Below, in pieces: positions 24,974 through 33,541 of a stretch of DNA of 64,000 nucleotides. The notes under the pieces were generated by a model. The model saw only the letters and a list, made by a program, of their open reading frames with translations. It did not search any database and was not told the origin of the DNA. The DNA is taken from NCBI RefSeq assembly GCF_900116545.1, contig NZ_FPCK01000002.1, positions 372,001-436,000 on the forward strand, in the 5' to 3' direction. This DNA is from Devosia crocina. GTDB taxonomy: Bacteria > Pseudomonadota > Alphaproteobacteria > Rhizobiales > Devosiaceae. A program made the position numbers and the translations under genes. The stretch's first letter is position 1. Every line of letters begins with the position of its first letter.

Positions 24974-27412
24974 TTAGGCAAACATGAGCATGTCTGCTTC
25001 CGGCCAGTTCATGCGGCCGGGTCGCCCGAGGAGGAAGCCTTGTGCTTCGGTGCAGCCTTCCACCCGCAGCACATCAAGCTGCTCCTGCGTTTCGACGCCT
25101 TCGGCCAGAACCGGTACCGAAAGGCTGCGGCCCAGCGCAAGAATAGCGCGCACGATGGCCTTGGACTGTTCGGAGGTCTCGACCTCGGCCATGAAAGAGC
25201 GATCGAGCTTGATCTTGTCGAAGGGGAAGCTGCGAAGCGTTTCAAGGGAAGAATAGCCGGTTCCGAAATCGTCGATGGCAATGGACACGCCCATGTCGCG
25301 GATCTGGCGCAAGGTAGCCAATGCCCGCTTCTTGTCCGCGATGATCGCAGTTTCGGTAACTTCCAGCTCCAGCCGCTCTGGGGCGAGCCCCGACTGGAAC
25401 AGAACCATCTTGACGAGATCGACAAGTTCCACCTGCGACAATTGCAGACCTGACACGTTGACAGCGATCTTGTGCGGTTCGGGCCAGCTGGCCGCCTCGA
25501 TACAGGCGGTCTTCAGCACCCAGGCGCCAATGGCGCCGATTGCCCCGCACTCTTCGGCAATAGGAATGAAATCGGCGGGCGAGACCCTGCCATGACCGGG
25601 CCGATCCCAGCGCAGGAGAACTTCGTAACCCGTGACGGCACCGCTCGCGACATTCTTCTGCACCTGATAGGCGAGCTCGAACGACCCCTGCTCCACCGCT
25701 TCCCACAGGTCATGAGCCATGGAGCGGCGCTCGCGGGCATGGTCATCCATCTCGCTTTCGAAGTAGCAGATGCGGGTTTCGAACTCGGCCTTGGCTCGAT
25801 AAAGCGCCATATCGGCATTGCTGAGCAGCTTCGACCGGTCCACGCCATCCTGCGGATAGATCGACACGCCGATGCTCGCTCCTGTTGTCACCAGCACGCC
25901 CTGGAAAGACACGGCGCCGAACAGCACGTTTTCGAGCCGTTGCAGGAAGTCGTGCATGCTTTCAAAGGCATCGAAGCGCTTGAGTGCTGCGAATTCGTCT
26001 CCCCCGAGCCGCGCCACCGTTTCGCCGGGCTTCAACACCTTGGCGATCCGCTCGGCAAGCACGTGCAAGACGTGGTCTCCGGTGGCATGACCATACGAAT
26101 CGTTGATGTCCTTGAAGCGGTCGAGATCGATGGCGACGACACCGAGTTTGCCGCCGGCGATTTCGGCGTCGATGAGGTTCTTGTCGAAAATCTCGTCGAA
26201 CCGCGCGCGGTTGGGCAGGCCGGTCAGATTGTCATGCTGCGCCATATGGGCAATGGCAGCCTCGCTGCGCTTGGTGGCCGAAATATCTTCCACCAGAGTT
26301 ACCCAGCGCCCATCGCCGACAGGATTGTGCTGGACGCGCAGATAGGTGCGCCCGTCAAAGCTATGCACGGCCTGTCCGCCGCGCGCCGACATATGGGTAT
26401 GCTGGGCAACAAGATCCCGGACGATTCCAGCGCGCTTGTCGCCGTCGAGCCTGACCTGATCAAGCGCTGCAACGCAAACCTCCTCCAGCGTTTTACCTTC
26501 AAGGTGGCCTTCGGGATTGCGCAGCAGCAGCTCGGCAAGGCGCTGATTGTGCAGGATAAGCTTGCCTTCGGCAGAGAATAGCCCGAGCCCCTGCCCCATA
26601 TGGGTCAGCGCCAGTTCCAGTCGTTGGCTTACCGAGGCGATCCGGGCTGCGTCGGCCTGCTGGCGTCGCCTTTCGTTTGCTGTCCGGCGGCGATCGGCTT
26701 CGTCGAGCACGATGCTGACCAGCGCTGCGGCAAGGATGAAAAGCGTGATCATCGCCACAAAGACCGACATCAGCCCGCCATCGACCTCGACGCCTTGACC
26801 GCTCAAGGGCAAGCAGTTGCTGAAGTCGGCAGCGCCCATGGCGGTGAAATGCATGGCGCAGATGGCCAGTGTCAGAAGTCCGGCGCCGCCGAAAAGGCGC
26901 TTCGGTCCTTCGCCCATGGCAACCGGCACGGCTACGCCGCCGATGACGATGCCGGCAAGGACCGAAAGGCTGACGAGTTCGCCGTTCCAGACCAGCTGCC
27001 CCTCGAGCAGCAGCGCGGCGATGCCCACATAGTGCATGGAGGAAATTCCGACACCGAGAAGGGCCCCCCCCAAAACACGGTCGCCCCGCCCCGCGCCCCG
27101 GATAGCCATGGCGATCCCCGCGCCACAAACGCCAATGGCGATCAGCAGCGAAAGCGCCGTCATCACGAGATCGTATTGCAAGGCAAAGCCGGGCCGGAAG
27201 GCAAGCATGGCGACAAAGTGGGTCGACCATATGCCCAAGCCCACGGACAGCGCCGACACGCCCGTCCAAATCCACCGCATCCGCCCAACCATGCGCATGG
27301 CATGGCGCAACAGGCTCACACAGGCATAGGCCGACAATAAACAGACCGCAGCAGCGAGCGCCACGAACCACAGGTCATGGTCTCTAAAAAAGAAATCGAT
27401 GATGGGGGACAA
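24974..27412 (-). CDS. Membrane MHYT-PAS-GGDEF-EAL cyclic-di-GMP protein
   Basis: 812-aa signalling protein. An N-terminal seven-helix MHYT sensor (residues about 1-235) has the repeats STHFVAM, SSMHYVGI and CAMHFTAM, proposed to bind copper or sense gases. A PAS-like region lies near 265-375. The GGDEF domain has an intact LGGDEFAAL near residue 470. The EAL domain starts near 595 with EVLLRW in place of EALLRW, and has ELEVTETAI, DDFGTGYSSL, KLDRSF, AEGVET and EAQGFLLG, so phosphodiesterase residues are conserved. Both making and breaking of c-di-GMP are possible. The start is TTG, since no ATG precedes the first helix. Monocistronic. Confidence 0.88.
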   Translation of the reverse strand: MSPIIDFFFRDHDLWFVALAAAVCLLSAYACVSLLRHAMRMVGRMRWIWTGVSALSVGLGIWSTHFVAMLAFRPGFALQYDLVMTALSLLIAIGVCGAGIAMAIRGAGRGDRVLGGALLGVGISSMHYVGIAALLLEGQLVWNGELVSLSVLAGIVIGGVAVPVAMGEGPKRLFGGAGLLTLAICAMHFTAMGAADFSNCLPLSGQGVEVDGGLMSVFVAMITLFILAAALVSIVLDEADRRRTANERRRQQADAARIASVSQRLELALTHMGQGLGLFSAEGKLILHNQRLAELLLRNPEGHLEGKTLEEVCVAALDQVRLDGDKRAGIVRDLVAQHTHMSARGGQAVHSFDGRTYLRVQHNPVGDGRWVTLVEDISATKRSEAAIAHMAQHDNLTGLPNRARFDEIFDKNLIDAEIAGGKLGVVAIDLDRFKDINDSYGHATGDHVLHVLAERIAKVLKPGETVARLGGDEFAALKRFDAFESMHDFLQRLENVLFGAVSFQGVLVTTGASIGVSIYPQDGVDRSKLLSNADMALYRAKAEFETRICYFESEMDDHARERRSMAHDLWEAVEQGSFELAYQVQKNVASGAVTGYEVLLRWDRPGHGRVSPADFIPIAEECGAIGAIGAWVLKTACIEAASWPEPHKIAVNVSGLQLSQVELVDLVKMVLFQSGLAPERLELEVTETAIIADKKRALATLRQIRDMGVSIAIDDFGTGYSSLETLRSFPFDKIKLDRSFMAEVETSEQSKAIVRAILALGRSLSVPVLAEGVETQEQLDVLRVEGCTEAQGFLLGRPGRMNWPEADMLMFA

Positions 27413-27517
27413 GATAGAACATCCGGATAAATACGGATGCGACGCTAGGCTCGGCTCCTTTCGAAGATGCTAAGGCCCACTCACGACTGGGCATATGCTG
27501 AATCCCACGTAAAGGTT

Positions 27518-28297
27518 TCAGATCGCGGTGTCGAAGGCGATCAGGGAACCGCTTTGGCCTCTCACGATGCTCGCACGAACGCCGTAGACGGAGGCAATGA
27601 GATCCTGAGTCAAAATGGCTTCCGGTGTCCCTTCGGCCACCACTTGGCCGCCCCCCATCACCACCAGCCAGTCGCATCGCGACAGCGCCAGATTGAGATC
27701 GTGCAACACCACGAGCACAGTCATGCCGCTAGCCGCTTCTGCGCGCAGCAGATCGAGTGCTTGTAACTGCCCGCGGATATCGAGGTGGCTTGTCGGTTCG
27801 TCGAGCAGCAAAAGCCTGGGCTCCTGCGCCAAGGCTCGTGCCAATTGCACGCGCTGCTGTTCCCCACCGGACAGGCTCGCATAGGGCCTTCGCGAAAACG
27901 TCGTCATGCCCACCCGCTCGAGCGCTGCCGCAACGATGCGATCATCCTGCTCATCAGGTTCGGGCGACCATAGGCGCGCATGGGGAATGCGCCCCAGAGC
28001 CACCACATCCGCCACGCTCACCCGCTCGTCTGTGCTGGCGGACTGCTCAAGATAGGCGGCAAGGCGGGCGCGCTCGCGCCTGCCCAGCGCGACGAGGTCC
28101 CTGCCCCCGAAGCTGATCGTTCCGGTTTCGGGCCGGTGGAGGCCCATGATGGCCGAAACGAGAGTCGATTTGCCCGCCCCGTTTGGACCGACGAGACCCG
28201 TGACGCGCCCCGCCGGCGCTGCAAAACCCACATCGCGCACGACAGGCACGCCCCCGCGGCGAATGGTGATCCCGCAAGCAACAAGTCCCTCGCTCAT
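27518..28297 (-). CDS. ABC transporter ATP-binding protein, proposed F420-0 importer
   Basis: 259-aa FecE/BtuD-type ATPase with Walker A GPNGAGKST (near residue 37), signature LSGGEQQRVQLARAL and Walker B LLLLDEPTSHLD. By sequence alone it could serve siderophore, haem or cobalamin uptake. Its operon partner genes include cofE and an F420-dependent dehydrogenase, the gene set on which the proposed F420-0 transporter families (TIGR03868 binding protein, TIGR03869 permease, TIGR03873 ATPase, recalled from memory) were defined. It overlaps the permease gene by four bases (ATGA). Function is therefore a context-based inference. Confidence 0.72.
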   Translation of the reverse strand: MSEGLVACGITIRRGGVPVVRDVGFAAPAGRVTGLVGPNGAGKSTLVSAIMGLHRPETGTISFGGRDLVALGRRERARLAAYLEQSASTDERVSVADVVALGRIPHARLWSPEPDEQDDRIVAAALERVGMTTFSRRPYASLSGGEQQRVQLARALAQEPRLLLLDEPTSHLDIRGQLQALDLLRAEAASGMTVLVVLHDLNLALSRCDWLVVMGGGQVVAEGTPEAILTQDLIASVYGVRASIVRGQSGSLIAFDTAI

Positions 28298-29295
28298 GTC
28301 ACCCGCCGATAGCGCAGGAGAACGAGAAGAAAACCGGGCGCACCCACAAGGGCGGTCACGATGCCCACCGGCAATTCGCGCGGATCAAACAGCGTCCGCG
28401 CCATCGTATCTGCCCAAAGCATGAATATTGCCCCGACCAGCATCGCCACCGGCAGGAGACGCCGGTGCTGCGGCCCGAGCGCAAACCGCACCACGTGGGG
28501 TACCACGAGACCAACAAAGCCGATAGCGCCGCCAACTGCCACCATGATCCCGGTCAGCAGCGCCGAAGCCGCCAGCATGGTCCAGCGCAGTCGCGCGACA
28601 TCGACGCCCAGGCTTGTCGCTGCAGCCTCACCAAAGGCAAAGGCATCAAGCGATCGGGCCATGACCAGTATGACGGGTGCGCAAAGGACGAGACTTCCGA
28701 CCACAAGGCCAGCATCAGCCCAATTCGCCCCACTCAACGTGCCCAGCAACCAACTCAGAATTTCGCGATATGAGTCGCCCGTTGCCGACCAGAAGATAAC
28801 GAAGGAAGTCGCGGCAGAAGCCAGCGCCGAGATGGAGATACCAGCAAGGATTGCCCGGACCGGTGTTGTCCCGCCCAGCACATGGGCAATCAGCAGCGCC
28901 AGCGCCAGGGCGCCAAGAGAACCAAAAAATGCACCAACTGGCACAAGAAGCGCATGTCCCATCACCACCAGCGTCACAGCGCCCAACGCCGCCCCGGAAG
29001 ACAGGCCGAGGAGATAGGGATCGGCAAGGGGGTTCCGCGTCAGCGCCTGCATCACCGCCCCCGCCAACGCCAGCCCTGCCCCCACCCCCGTCGCGGCAAG
29101 TACGCGCGGCAGACGCAAGTCCCAGACGATAGCGTCACGCAACCGCGACAAGGGGCTTTCGGGAACGATGCCAAGGTGATGGAGGATAGAGGTCCAGACT
29201 TCGCCGGGGGTGATATCCGCCGGCCCCAAAGTGACGGCAAGAACACCACTGGCGATAAGAAGAAGCCAGAGGGCAAGCATGGCAACTCTGGTCAT
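28294..29295 (-). CDS. FecCD-type ABC permease, proposed F420-0 importer
   Basis: 333-aa membrane protein of the FecCD/BtuC family with about nine or ten helices. Typical blocks are RLPRVLAATGVGAGLALAGA, QALTRNPLADPYLLGLSSGA (shown separately, each near residues 60-100) and GFVGLVVPHVVRF near the C-terminal third. The ATG at 29295 is chosen; the longest frame would begin with TTG at 29313 inside a repeat. A single permease subunit implies a homodimer. Part of the ABC-cofE-FGD operon. Confidence 0.75.
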   Translation of the reverse strand: MTRVAMLALWLLLIASGVLAVTLGPADITPGEVWTSILHHLGIVPESPLSRLRDAIVWDLRLPRVLAATGVGAGLALAGAVMQALTRNPLADPYLLGLSSGAALGAVTLVVMGHALLVPVGAFFGSLGALALALLIAHVLGGTTPVRAILAGISISALASAATSFVIFWSATGDSYREILSWLLGTLSGANWADAGLVVGSLVLCAPVILVMARSLDAFAFGEAAATSLGVDVARLRWTMLAASALLTGIMVAVGGAIGFVGLVVPHVVRFALGPQHRRLLPVAMLVGAIFMLWADTMARTLFDPRELPVGIVTALVGAPGFLLVLLRYRRVT

Positions 29296-29306
29296 CTTGC
29301 TTGCAA

Positions 29307-29411
29307 CCCCCAACTCAATCTCCTCTCAAGAGGAGGAGGAGTTCTTCCGTAGCTCCGTGAATGCGCGGTATACACCTGATCCTCGCCTCAAGAGGGGAGG
29401 CCAAGTGGGGG
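29307..29411. repeat. Degenerate palindromic repeat (family A-like)
   Basis: CCCCCAACT near 29307 and AAGTGGGGG near 29403-29411 form imperfect outer arms. Inside are hairpin-prone CCTCTCAAGAGG and CCTCAAGAGGGGAGG. It occupies the gap between the binding-protein and permease genes and resembles, with many changes, the element at 32249-32364. Confidence 0.5.
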
Positions 29412-29433
29412 CCCTCAGACCCCGAACCCATGC

Positions 29434-30369
29434 TCAAAAACTCAGCTCTGCCAACTGCCCCGCCAGATCCACCACCGCCGGCACATTGCGCACTCCTGCC
29501 TCCGAGGCGGGAAACGGAACAACGAGATATCGCCCATTGATTACCGCATCGAGCTTGGAGGTGATCGGGTTTTCCGCCAGGAGCTGCTTCTTGGCTTCTG
29601 CGGAATTCCAGGCAGAACCGACAAGGACGATCACATCGGGATTGGCATCGACGATCGCTTCCCAGCTCGCCTGCGTCCACCCCTCATCGACGCTTGCGAA
29701 AATGTTCTCAAGCCCCAGCGCCTCCATGATCATCGCAGGCGCATTGCTTCCGGCGCCGACATAGGGGGTCTTGGTGCCCGAGGAATACCACAGGGCGCTC
29801 AGCCCCCGCACGTCGGCCGCAACGCTATCGAGAAGAGCCTTCTGCTCCCCGATCACGTCCGCAGCCCTTCCTTCGACATCGAAGATCGCGCCCATTTCGG
29901 CGATCTCCTCAAAAAGCTGGTCAAAGCTGAGTTTGACTGGCTTCACCGACCGGCACGCGGCCGGGGCAACATAGGCAACGACGCCCAACTGGTCCAGCAT
30001 GGGCCGCTCTCCGGCTCCTTCGCCGCTGAAATTGCTTTCCCAGCCACCATAGATAAAGTCGGGCTCGGTCTCGAGCACCACTTCCTGCGATGGGAGTTTG
30101 TCCGAAAGCACTGCTATATCTGCCGCTTCAGTGCTGACCTCCTGAGGCAGGGGACCATCGAGAAACGCCATGCCCACCATGCGGTCGGCAAGACCCAGCG
30201 TCAGCAGCAGTTCTGCTGCGCTCGACTTGATGGCAACGGCGCGCTGGGGCGGGGCTTCGACCCGCAGCGACATGCCGCAATTGTCGAGCACCAAAGGATA
30301 GTCGGTCGCCGCGGCAGGCGTTGCCGAAAGCCCGGTTGCGATGGCGAAAACAAGCCATGGGTGTCGCAT
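29434..30369 (-). CDS. ABC substrate-binding protein, proposed periplasmic F420-0-binding protein
   Basis: 311-aa FecB/BtuF-type (Peripla_BP_2) binding protein. A signal peptide covers residues 1-21 (ATPAAAT). Motifs RAVAIKSSAAELLLTLGLADRMVG and YVGAGSNAPAMIMEALGLENIF (each here only named by region, near residues 43-66 and 205-226) fit the helical-backbone binding-protein class. It starts 4 bp after the cofE stop, so it is in the same operon as cofE. Ligand F420-0 is inferred from this context; haem, siderophore or corrinoid remain alternatives. Confidence 0.74.
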   Translation of the reverse strand: MRHPWLVFAIATGLSATPAAATDYPLVLDNCGMSLRVEAPPQRAVAIKSSAAELLLTLGLADRMVGMAFLDGPLPQEVSTEAADIAVLSDKLPSQEVVLETEPDFIYGGWESNFSGEGAGERPMLDQLGVVAYVAPAACRSVKPVKLSFDQLFEEIAEMGAIFDVEGRAADVIGEQKALLDSVAADVRGLSALWYSSGTKTPYVGAGSNAPAMIMEALGLENIFASVDEGWTQASWEAIVDANPDVIVLVGSAWNSAEAKKQLLAENPITSKLDAVINGRYLVVPFPASEAGVRNVPAVVDLAGQLAELSF

Positions 30370-30373
30370 GGGT

Positions 30374-31204
30374 TCAGTCCTGCTTCTGCGCCTTAGCGCG
30401 CTTCCTCGATTGCGCTCTTGCCTTCATTTCCGCCATCGCGGCCTCGTAGCCCAGGCGATAGGCCTCGGCCGAGCCGAAGCGGAACATGTCGTCGTCGCCA
30501 GTGCGCACCAGGGTGCGCGCGCCCGGCGCATCGATCCCGGTGACCAGCCGCCCCACCCCACGCACCACCGCCACGGGGATACCCGAAGTCTTGCCCTTGA
30601 CCAGATCAGCCGCCCCCGCGATTTCGTCTGCCACCACGGCCATGGTCACATGCAACGGGCGGCCGTTGGCGTCATTGGCCCCACGCAGGTCGTCGGTCAG
30701 CTGCAGGCCCGCGGCCCCAATGGCGAGATCGGTCTGTCCCACCCGCCAGGGCCGCCCCACCGTATCGGTGACGACGACACCCAGATCGATGCCGAAGCGC
30801 CTCCGCAATCCCAAGCACAGCGCGCGGGCCGATCGATCCGGGTCTTCGGGCAGCTTGAGCGCGAACCCCTCTGGCACGTTGGACATGTCGAGCCCAGCGG
30901 CCGCCATGATCATTCCCTGCCTGGTCTCGACGATCCGCGTCACCCCGCCCGGATGCACCCGTTCGGCGACGACCCGCACGGTATCGTCGGCGATCGCCTT
31001 CTCCCGATCTGCCGCCGGCACCTGCCGGCCCTCGGCCTTCGAAACAATCTTGCTGGTGACAACGAGGATGTCACCGTCGGCCAACGCATGCTCCGGCCCC
31101 ATCCCGACGATTGCGGAACCGATCGAGCCAACAAGATCGTCACCCGCCGCAATCTCGGGAATGCCGGTCACGCCCCACACGCTGATCGCTGGTACCGACA
31201 TCAT
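30374..31204 (-). CDS. cofE: Coenzyme F420-0:L-glutamate ligase CofE
   Basis: 276-aa GTP-dependent ligase that adds gamma-linked glutamates to F420-0. Family blocks [18 protein letters not shown] (near residue 43) and [20 protein letters not shown] (near 140), followed by AAGL, are intact. It lacks the C-terminal nitroreductase domain of mycobacterial FbiB, so it cannot reduce dehydro-F420-0; the end is instead a short Lys/Arg-rich tail. A GGGAG site precedes tandem ATGs. It lies 8 bp after the FGD stop and 4 bp before the binding-protein gene. No fbiC/cofG/cofH, cofC or cofD gene occurs in the window. Confidence 0.9.
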   Translation of the reverse strand: MMSVPAISVWGVTGIPEIAAGDDLVGSIGSAIVGMGPEHALADGDILVVTSKIVSKAEGRQVPAADREKAIADDTVRVVAERVHPGGVTRIVETRQGMIMAAAGLDMSNVPEGFALKLPEDPDRSARALCLGLRRRFGIDLGVVVTDTVGRPWRVGQTDLAIGAAGLQLTDDLRGANDANGRPLHVTMAVVADEIAGAADLVKGKTSGIPVAVVRGVGRLVTGIDAPGARTLVRTGDDDMFRFGSAEAYRLGYEAAMAEMKARAQSRKRAKAQKQD

Positions 31205-31212
31205 TGTCTCCC

Positions 31213-32211
31213 TTAGACGAGCGCCCTGAGCCGCGGCAGGATTTCCCTGGCGTAAAGGCTCAAGAACCGGCTCTGGTCCGTCCCCGGCGCATGAAAAACC
31301 AGATGGTCGAACCCATAATCGATATAGGTCTTGATCTGAGCCACATGCTCGTCCGGATCGCTCGACACGATCCAGCGTTTTGCGACACGCTCAATGGGCA
31401 GTTGATCGGCCAGTTTCTCCATCTCTTCGGCATCCTGCACCGAGTGCTTCTCCTCAGCCGACAACGACAGCGCCGCCCAGTTGCGCGTATCGTTGAGCGC
31501 CCGCTCGGCATCGGTATCAAACGATACCTTCACCTCGATCATCCGCTCGAAGGGCTTATCGGCACGCGCCGAGTCCTGCCGCCCCACCGCTACGTTGGGC
31601 AGCAATTCATCGACATAGAGCGACGCGCCCTTGCCCGAGGTGCATATGAACCCGTCGCCCTCACGCCCGGCAAATTTGGCGTTGAGCGGTCCACCCGCCG
31701 CGATATAGATCGGCACCATTTCTTCGGGCCGATCGTAGATCGTGGCGTTGACAGTCTTGTAATACTGCCCCTCGAAGCTGACCCGATCCTCGCTCCAAAG
31801 CTGGCGAATGAGCTTGATCGCCTCGCGCAGGCGGGCCGAACGTTCCTTCAATTCAGGCCATTCGATCCCGGTCGCGGGCACTTCATTGAGGCCCTCCCCC
31901 GTCCCGACGCCGAGGATGACCCGCCCTGGGAACATCGCCCCCAGAGTGCCGAAGGCGTGCGCCACGACCGAAGGATGCAGCCGAAAAGTCGGCGTCAGCA
32001 CCGAAGTGCCGAGCACGATCCGCTCCGTCCGCGCCAAAACCGCCGCCATCCACGCCGGCGCAAACGGCGCGTGGCCATCGGTATGCTTCCAGGGCTGGAA
32101 GTGATCGCTGACAAAAACCGAGTCGAACCCGCCCTCTTCCGCCTCCATGGCGAACTGCATCAAGGTGCTGGGCGAAAACTGTTCGGCCGAAGCCTTGTAT
32201 CCAAAGCGCAT
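31213..32211 (-). CDS. fgd: F420-dependent glucose-6-phosphate dehydrogenase
   Basis: 332-aa luciferase-like (LLM) barrel enzyme that oxidises glucose-6-phosphate and reduces F420. It follows the mycobacterial Fgd1 sequence closely end to end. Conserved active-site residues are visible: Asp, His and Trp in VSDHFQPW (Fgd1 D39, H40, W44), Glu in [10 protein letters not shown] (E109), Lys in CTSGKG (K198), Lys in EEKHS (K259) and Arg in AKRWIV (R283). The last three hold the sugar phosphate, so true FGD activity rather than a generic LLM role is expected. It is immediately upstream of cofE. Confidence 0.9.
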   Translation of the reverse strand: MRFGYKASAEQFSPSTLMQFAMEAEEGGFDSVFVSDHFQPWKHTDGHAPFAPAWMAAVLARTERIVLGTSVLTPTFRLHPSVVAHAFGTLGAMFPGRVILGVGTGEGLNEVPATGIEWPELKERSARLREAIKLIRQLWSEDRVSFEGQYYKTVNATIYDRPEEMVPIYIAAGGPLNAKFAGREGDGFICTSGKGASLYVDELLPNVAVGRQDSARADKPFERMIEVKVSFDTDAERALNDTRNWAALSLSAEEKHSVQDAEEMEKLADQLPIERVAKRWIVSSDPDEHVAQIKTYIDYGFDHLVFHAPGTDQSRFLSLYAREILPRLRALV

Positions 32212-32248
32212 ATTCTTGGTCTCCTCTCGGGAGTTTTGTAGGGTACAT

Positions 32249-32364
32249 CACCCCCACCTAACCTCCCCCTCCAGAAGGGGGAGGAACCGATCGAGCGTGC
32301 TGCGATGCTAGTGCACCACCGGCAGATCCCTCCCCCTTCTGGAGGGGGAGGTCAGGTGGGGGTG
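32249..32364. repeat. Long palindromic intergenic repeat (family A)
   Basis: Arms of 22 bp (CACCCCCACCTAACCTCCCC plus CT from 32249, and the complementary arm ending GGTGGGGGTG at 32364) differ at one position. Each arm continues into a hairpin CTCCCCCTCCAGAAGGGGGAG or its mirror. It fills the gap between the LLM oxidoreductase gene and FGD. One arm is also present at 36-70. Confidence 0.8.
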
Positions 32365-32383
32365 CGACAAGCGCCGGACTCTC

Positions 32384-33385
32384 CTAACGAAACGCCGGGA
32401 TCACATGCCGCCCATAACCGGCAATGATCTCTTCCTCGTCGCCGCTATCGAGATAGATGTTGAACTGAGTCACCCCCGCCGCCTCGAGTTCGCGCACCTT
32501 GGCAATGTGGTCTTCTGGCTCCCCGAGCACGCAGAAGCTCTCCACCACATCGTCGGTGATGAAATCGAGGAACGGGTTATCGGCCTGCCCGTGTTTGGAA
32601 TAATCATAGCCCCGGCGCTTCTCAATATAGCTCGTTAAGCTCGCGGGCACCTTGCCGCTCTCGGTGCCGTATTTTTCGACGATGTCGGCGACATGATTGC
32701 CCACCATTGCTGGAAACCACTTCACCCGTTCGATCGCGCGCTTCCGGTCCCCGAAATAGGCTGGAGCCGCCGCCATCGAGCGATAGTTGGACATGTCCTT
32801 GCCCGCTGCGGTACCGGCCTCGATGCACTGGTCGGTGAACCATTTGCATAGGCCCGGATCGGCGATCTGCAACACGACGCCTTCCGCGCTCTCGCCTGCG
32901 GTCTTCAGGGCCAGCGGACCATAGGCGGCGATCCAGCTGGGCATTTCGTGTCCCACAGCCCAGGGAAACTTCACGGGGGCCGGGATCTCGCCATAGGACA
33001 CTTCTTCGCCCCGCACCATGGCCTTGGTCTTGTCGATGAATTCGGCTACGCGCTTTAGCGTCGCCGGCTTCTTGCCCATGACGCGCATGGAACTGTCCCC
33101 GCGCCCGACCGCCAGGTCGAACCGTCCGCCGCTTTGCTTGGAGAGCGACCCGAAGATCGAGGCCGCCACCGACCAGTCGCGCACGTCGGGATTGGTGACG
33201 AGCGGCCCGAACCGCATTGTGGTGGTGTGCTCCATGCACATGGCGATCGCTGCATAGCAATCCCGCCAGAGAATGTGTGAATCGTAGAACCAGCAATAGT
33301 CGAAGCCGGCATATTCGGCCGCACGAACCAGATATCGCGCCCGTTCGGCCTCGATGAAGCCCTTGAAGGTAATGCCGAATTCCAT
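32384..33385 (-). CDS. LLM-class F420-dependent oxidoreductase (CPS_4043-like)
   Basis: 333-aa luciferase-like barrel protein similar to methylenetetrahydromethanopterin reductases. It begins MEFGITFKGF and has FYDSHILWRD, LAVGRGDSSMRVMGKKP and a conserved VVLQIADPGLCKWF block, the pattern of the CPS_4043 (TIGR03842-type) family. The substrate is unknown; some relatives sit near pyrimidine or hydantoin degradation genes. The start at 33385 is taken over a longer frame because GGGGATT precedes it and the barrel begins there. It is the first gene behind the promoter at 33437-33464 and, if the repeat is read through, of the whole F420 operon. Confidence 0.83.
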   Translation of the reverse strand: MEFGITFKGFIEAERARYLVRAAEYAGFDYCWFYDSHILWRDCYAAIAMCMEHTTTMRFGPLVTNPDVRDWSVAASIFGSLSKQSGGRFDLAVGRGDSSMRVMGKKPATLKRVAEFIDKTKAMVRGEEVSYGEIPAPVKFPWAVGHEMPSWIAAYGPLALKTAGESAEGVVLQIADPGLCKWFTDQCIEAGTAAGKDMSNYRSMAAAPAYFGDRKRAIERVKWFPAMVGNHVADIVEKYGTESGKVPASLTSYIEKRRGYDYSKHGQADNPFLDFITDDVVESFCVLGEPEDHIAKVRELEAAGVTQFNIYLDSGDEEEIIAGYGRHVIPAFR

Positions 33386-33416
33386 AATCCCCGTCCCCAC
33401 GTTCCCCTCGGCCAAG

Positions 33417-33464
33417 AAATTTGACCAGACGATCAAATTTTGACCGCGCCGCCGCGATTGTCAA
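33417..33464 (-). promoter_or_regulatory. Candidate promoter and operator of the F420 gene cluster
   Basis: On the minus strand, TTGACA (33459-33464) and CAAAAT (33437-33442) are spaced 16 bp. A perfect 8-bp inverted repeat AAATTTGA-N8-TCAAATTT (33417-33440) overlaps the -10 and the expected start point, the position of a repressor operator. The dyad length of 24 bp suits a TetR- or MarR-like dimer. The leader to the LLM gene would be about 45 bases. No such regulator gene is adjacent. Confidence 0.55.
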
Positions 33465-33541
33465 CTGGGCTTGATGCGGCCGGAACGCGGGGCCTGCATC
33501 GACGTTGAGTCGAGCAAAATCAACATGTCAGGATGCGTTCC

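Noticed and set aside
27518-30369. Haem, siderophore or cobalamin uptake as the role of the FecBCD-like transporter
   Set aside because: Fold alone allows it, but no TonB receptor, haem gene, cobalamin gene or riboswitch is adjacent, while cofE and FGD are in the same operon. Kept as an alternative only.
33421-33436. FNR box reading TTGAC-N6-ATCAA before the F420 cluster
   Set aside because: The spacer is six bases instead of four; the longer AAATTTGA dyad explains the symmetry better.
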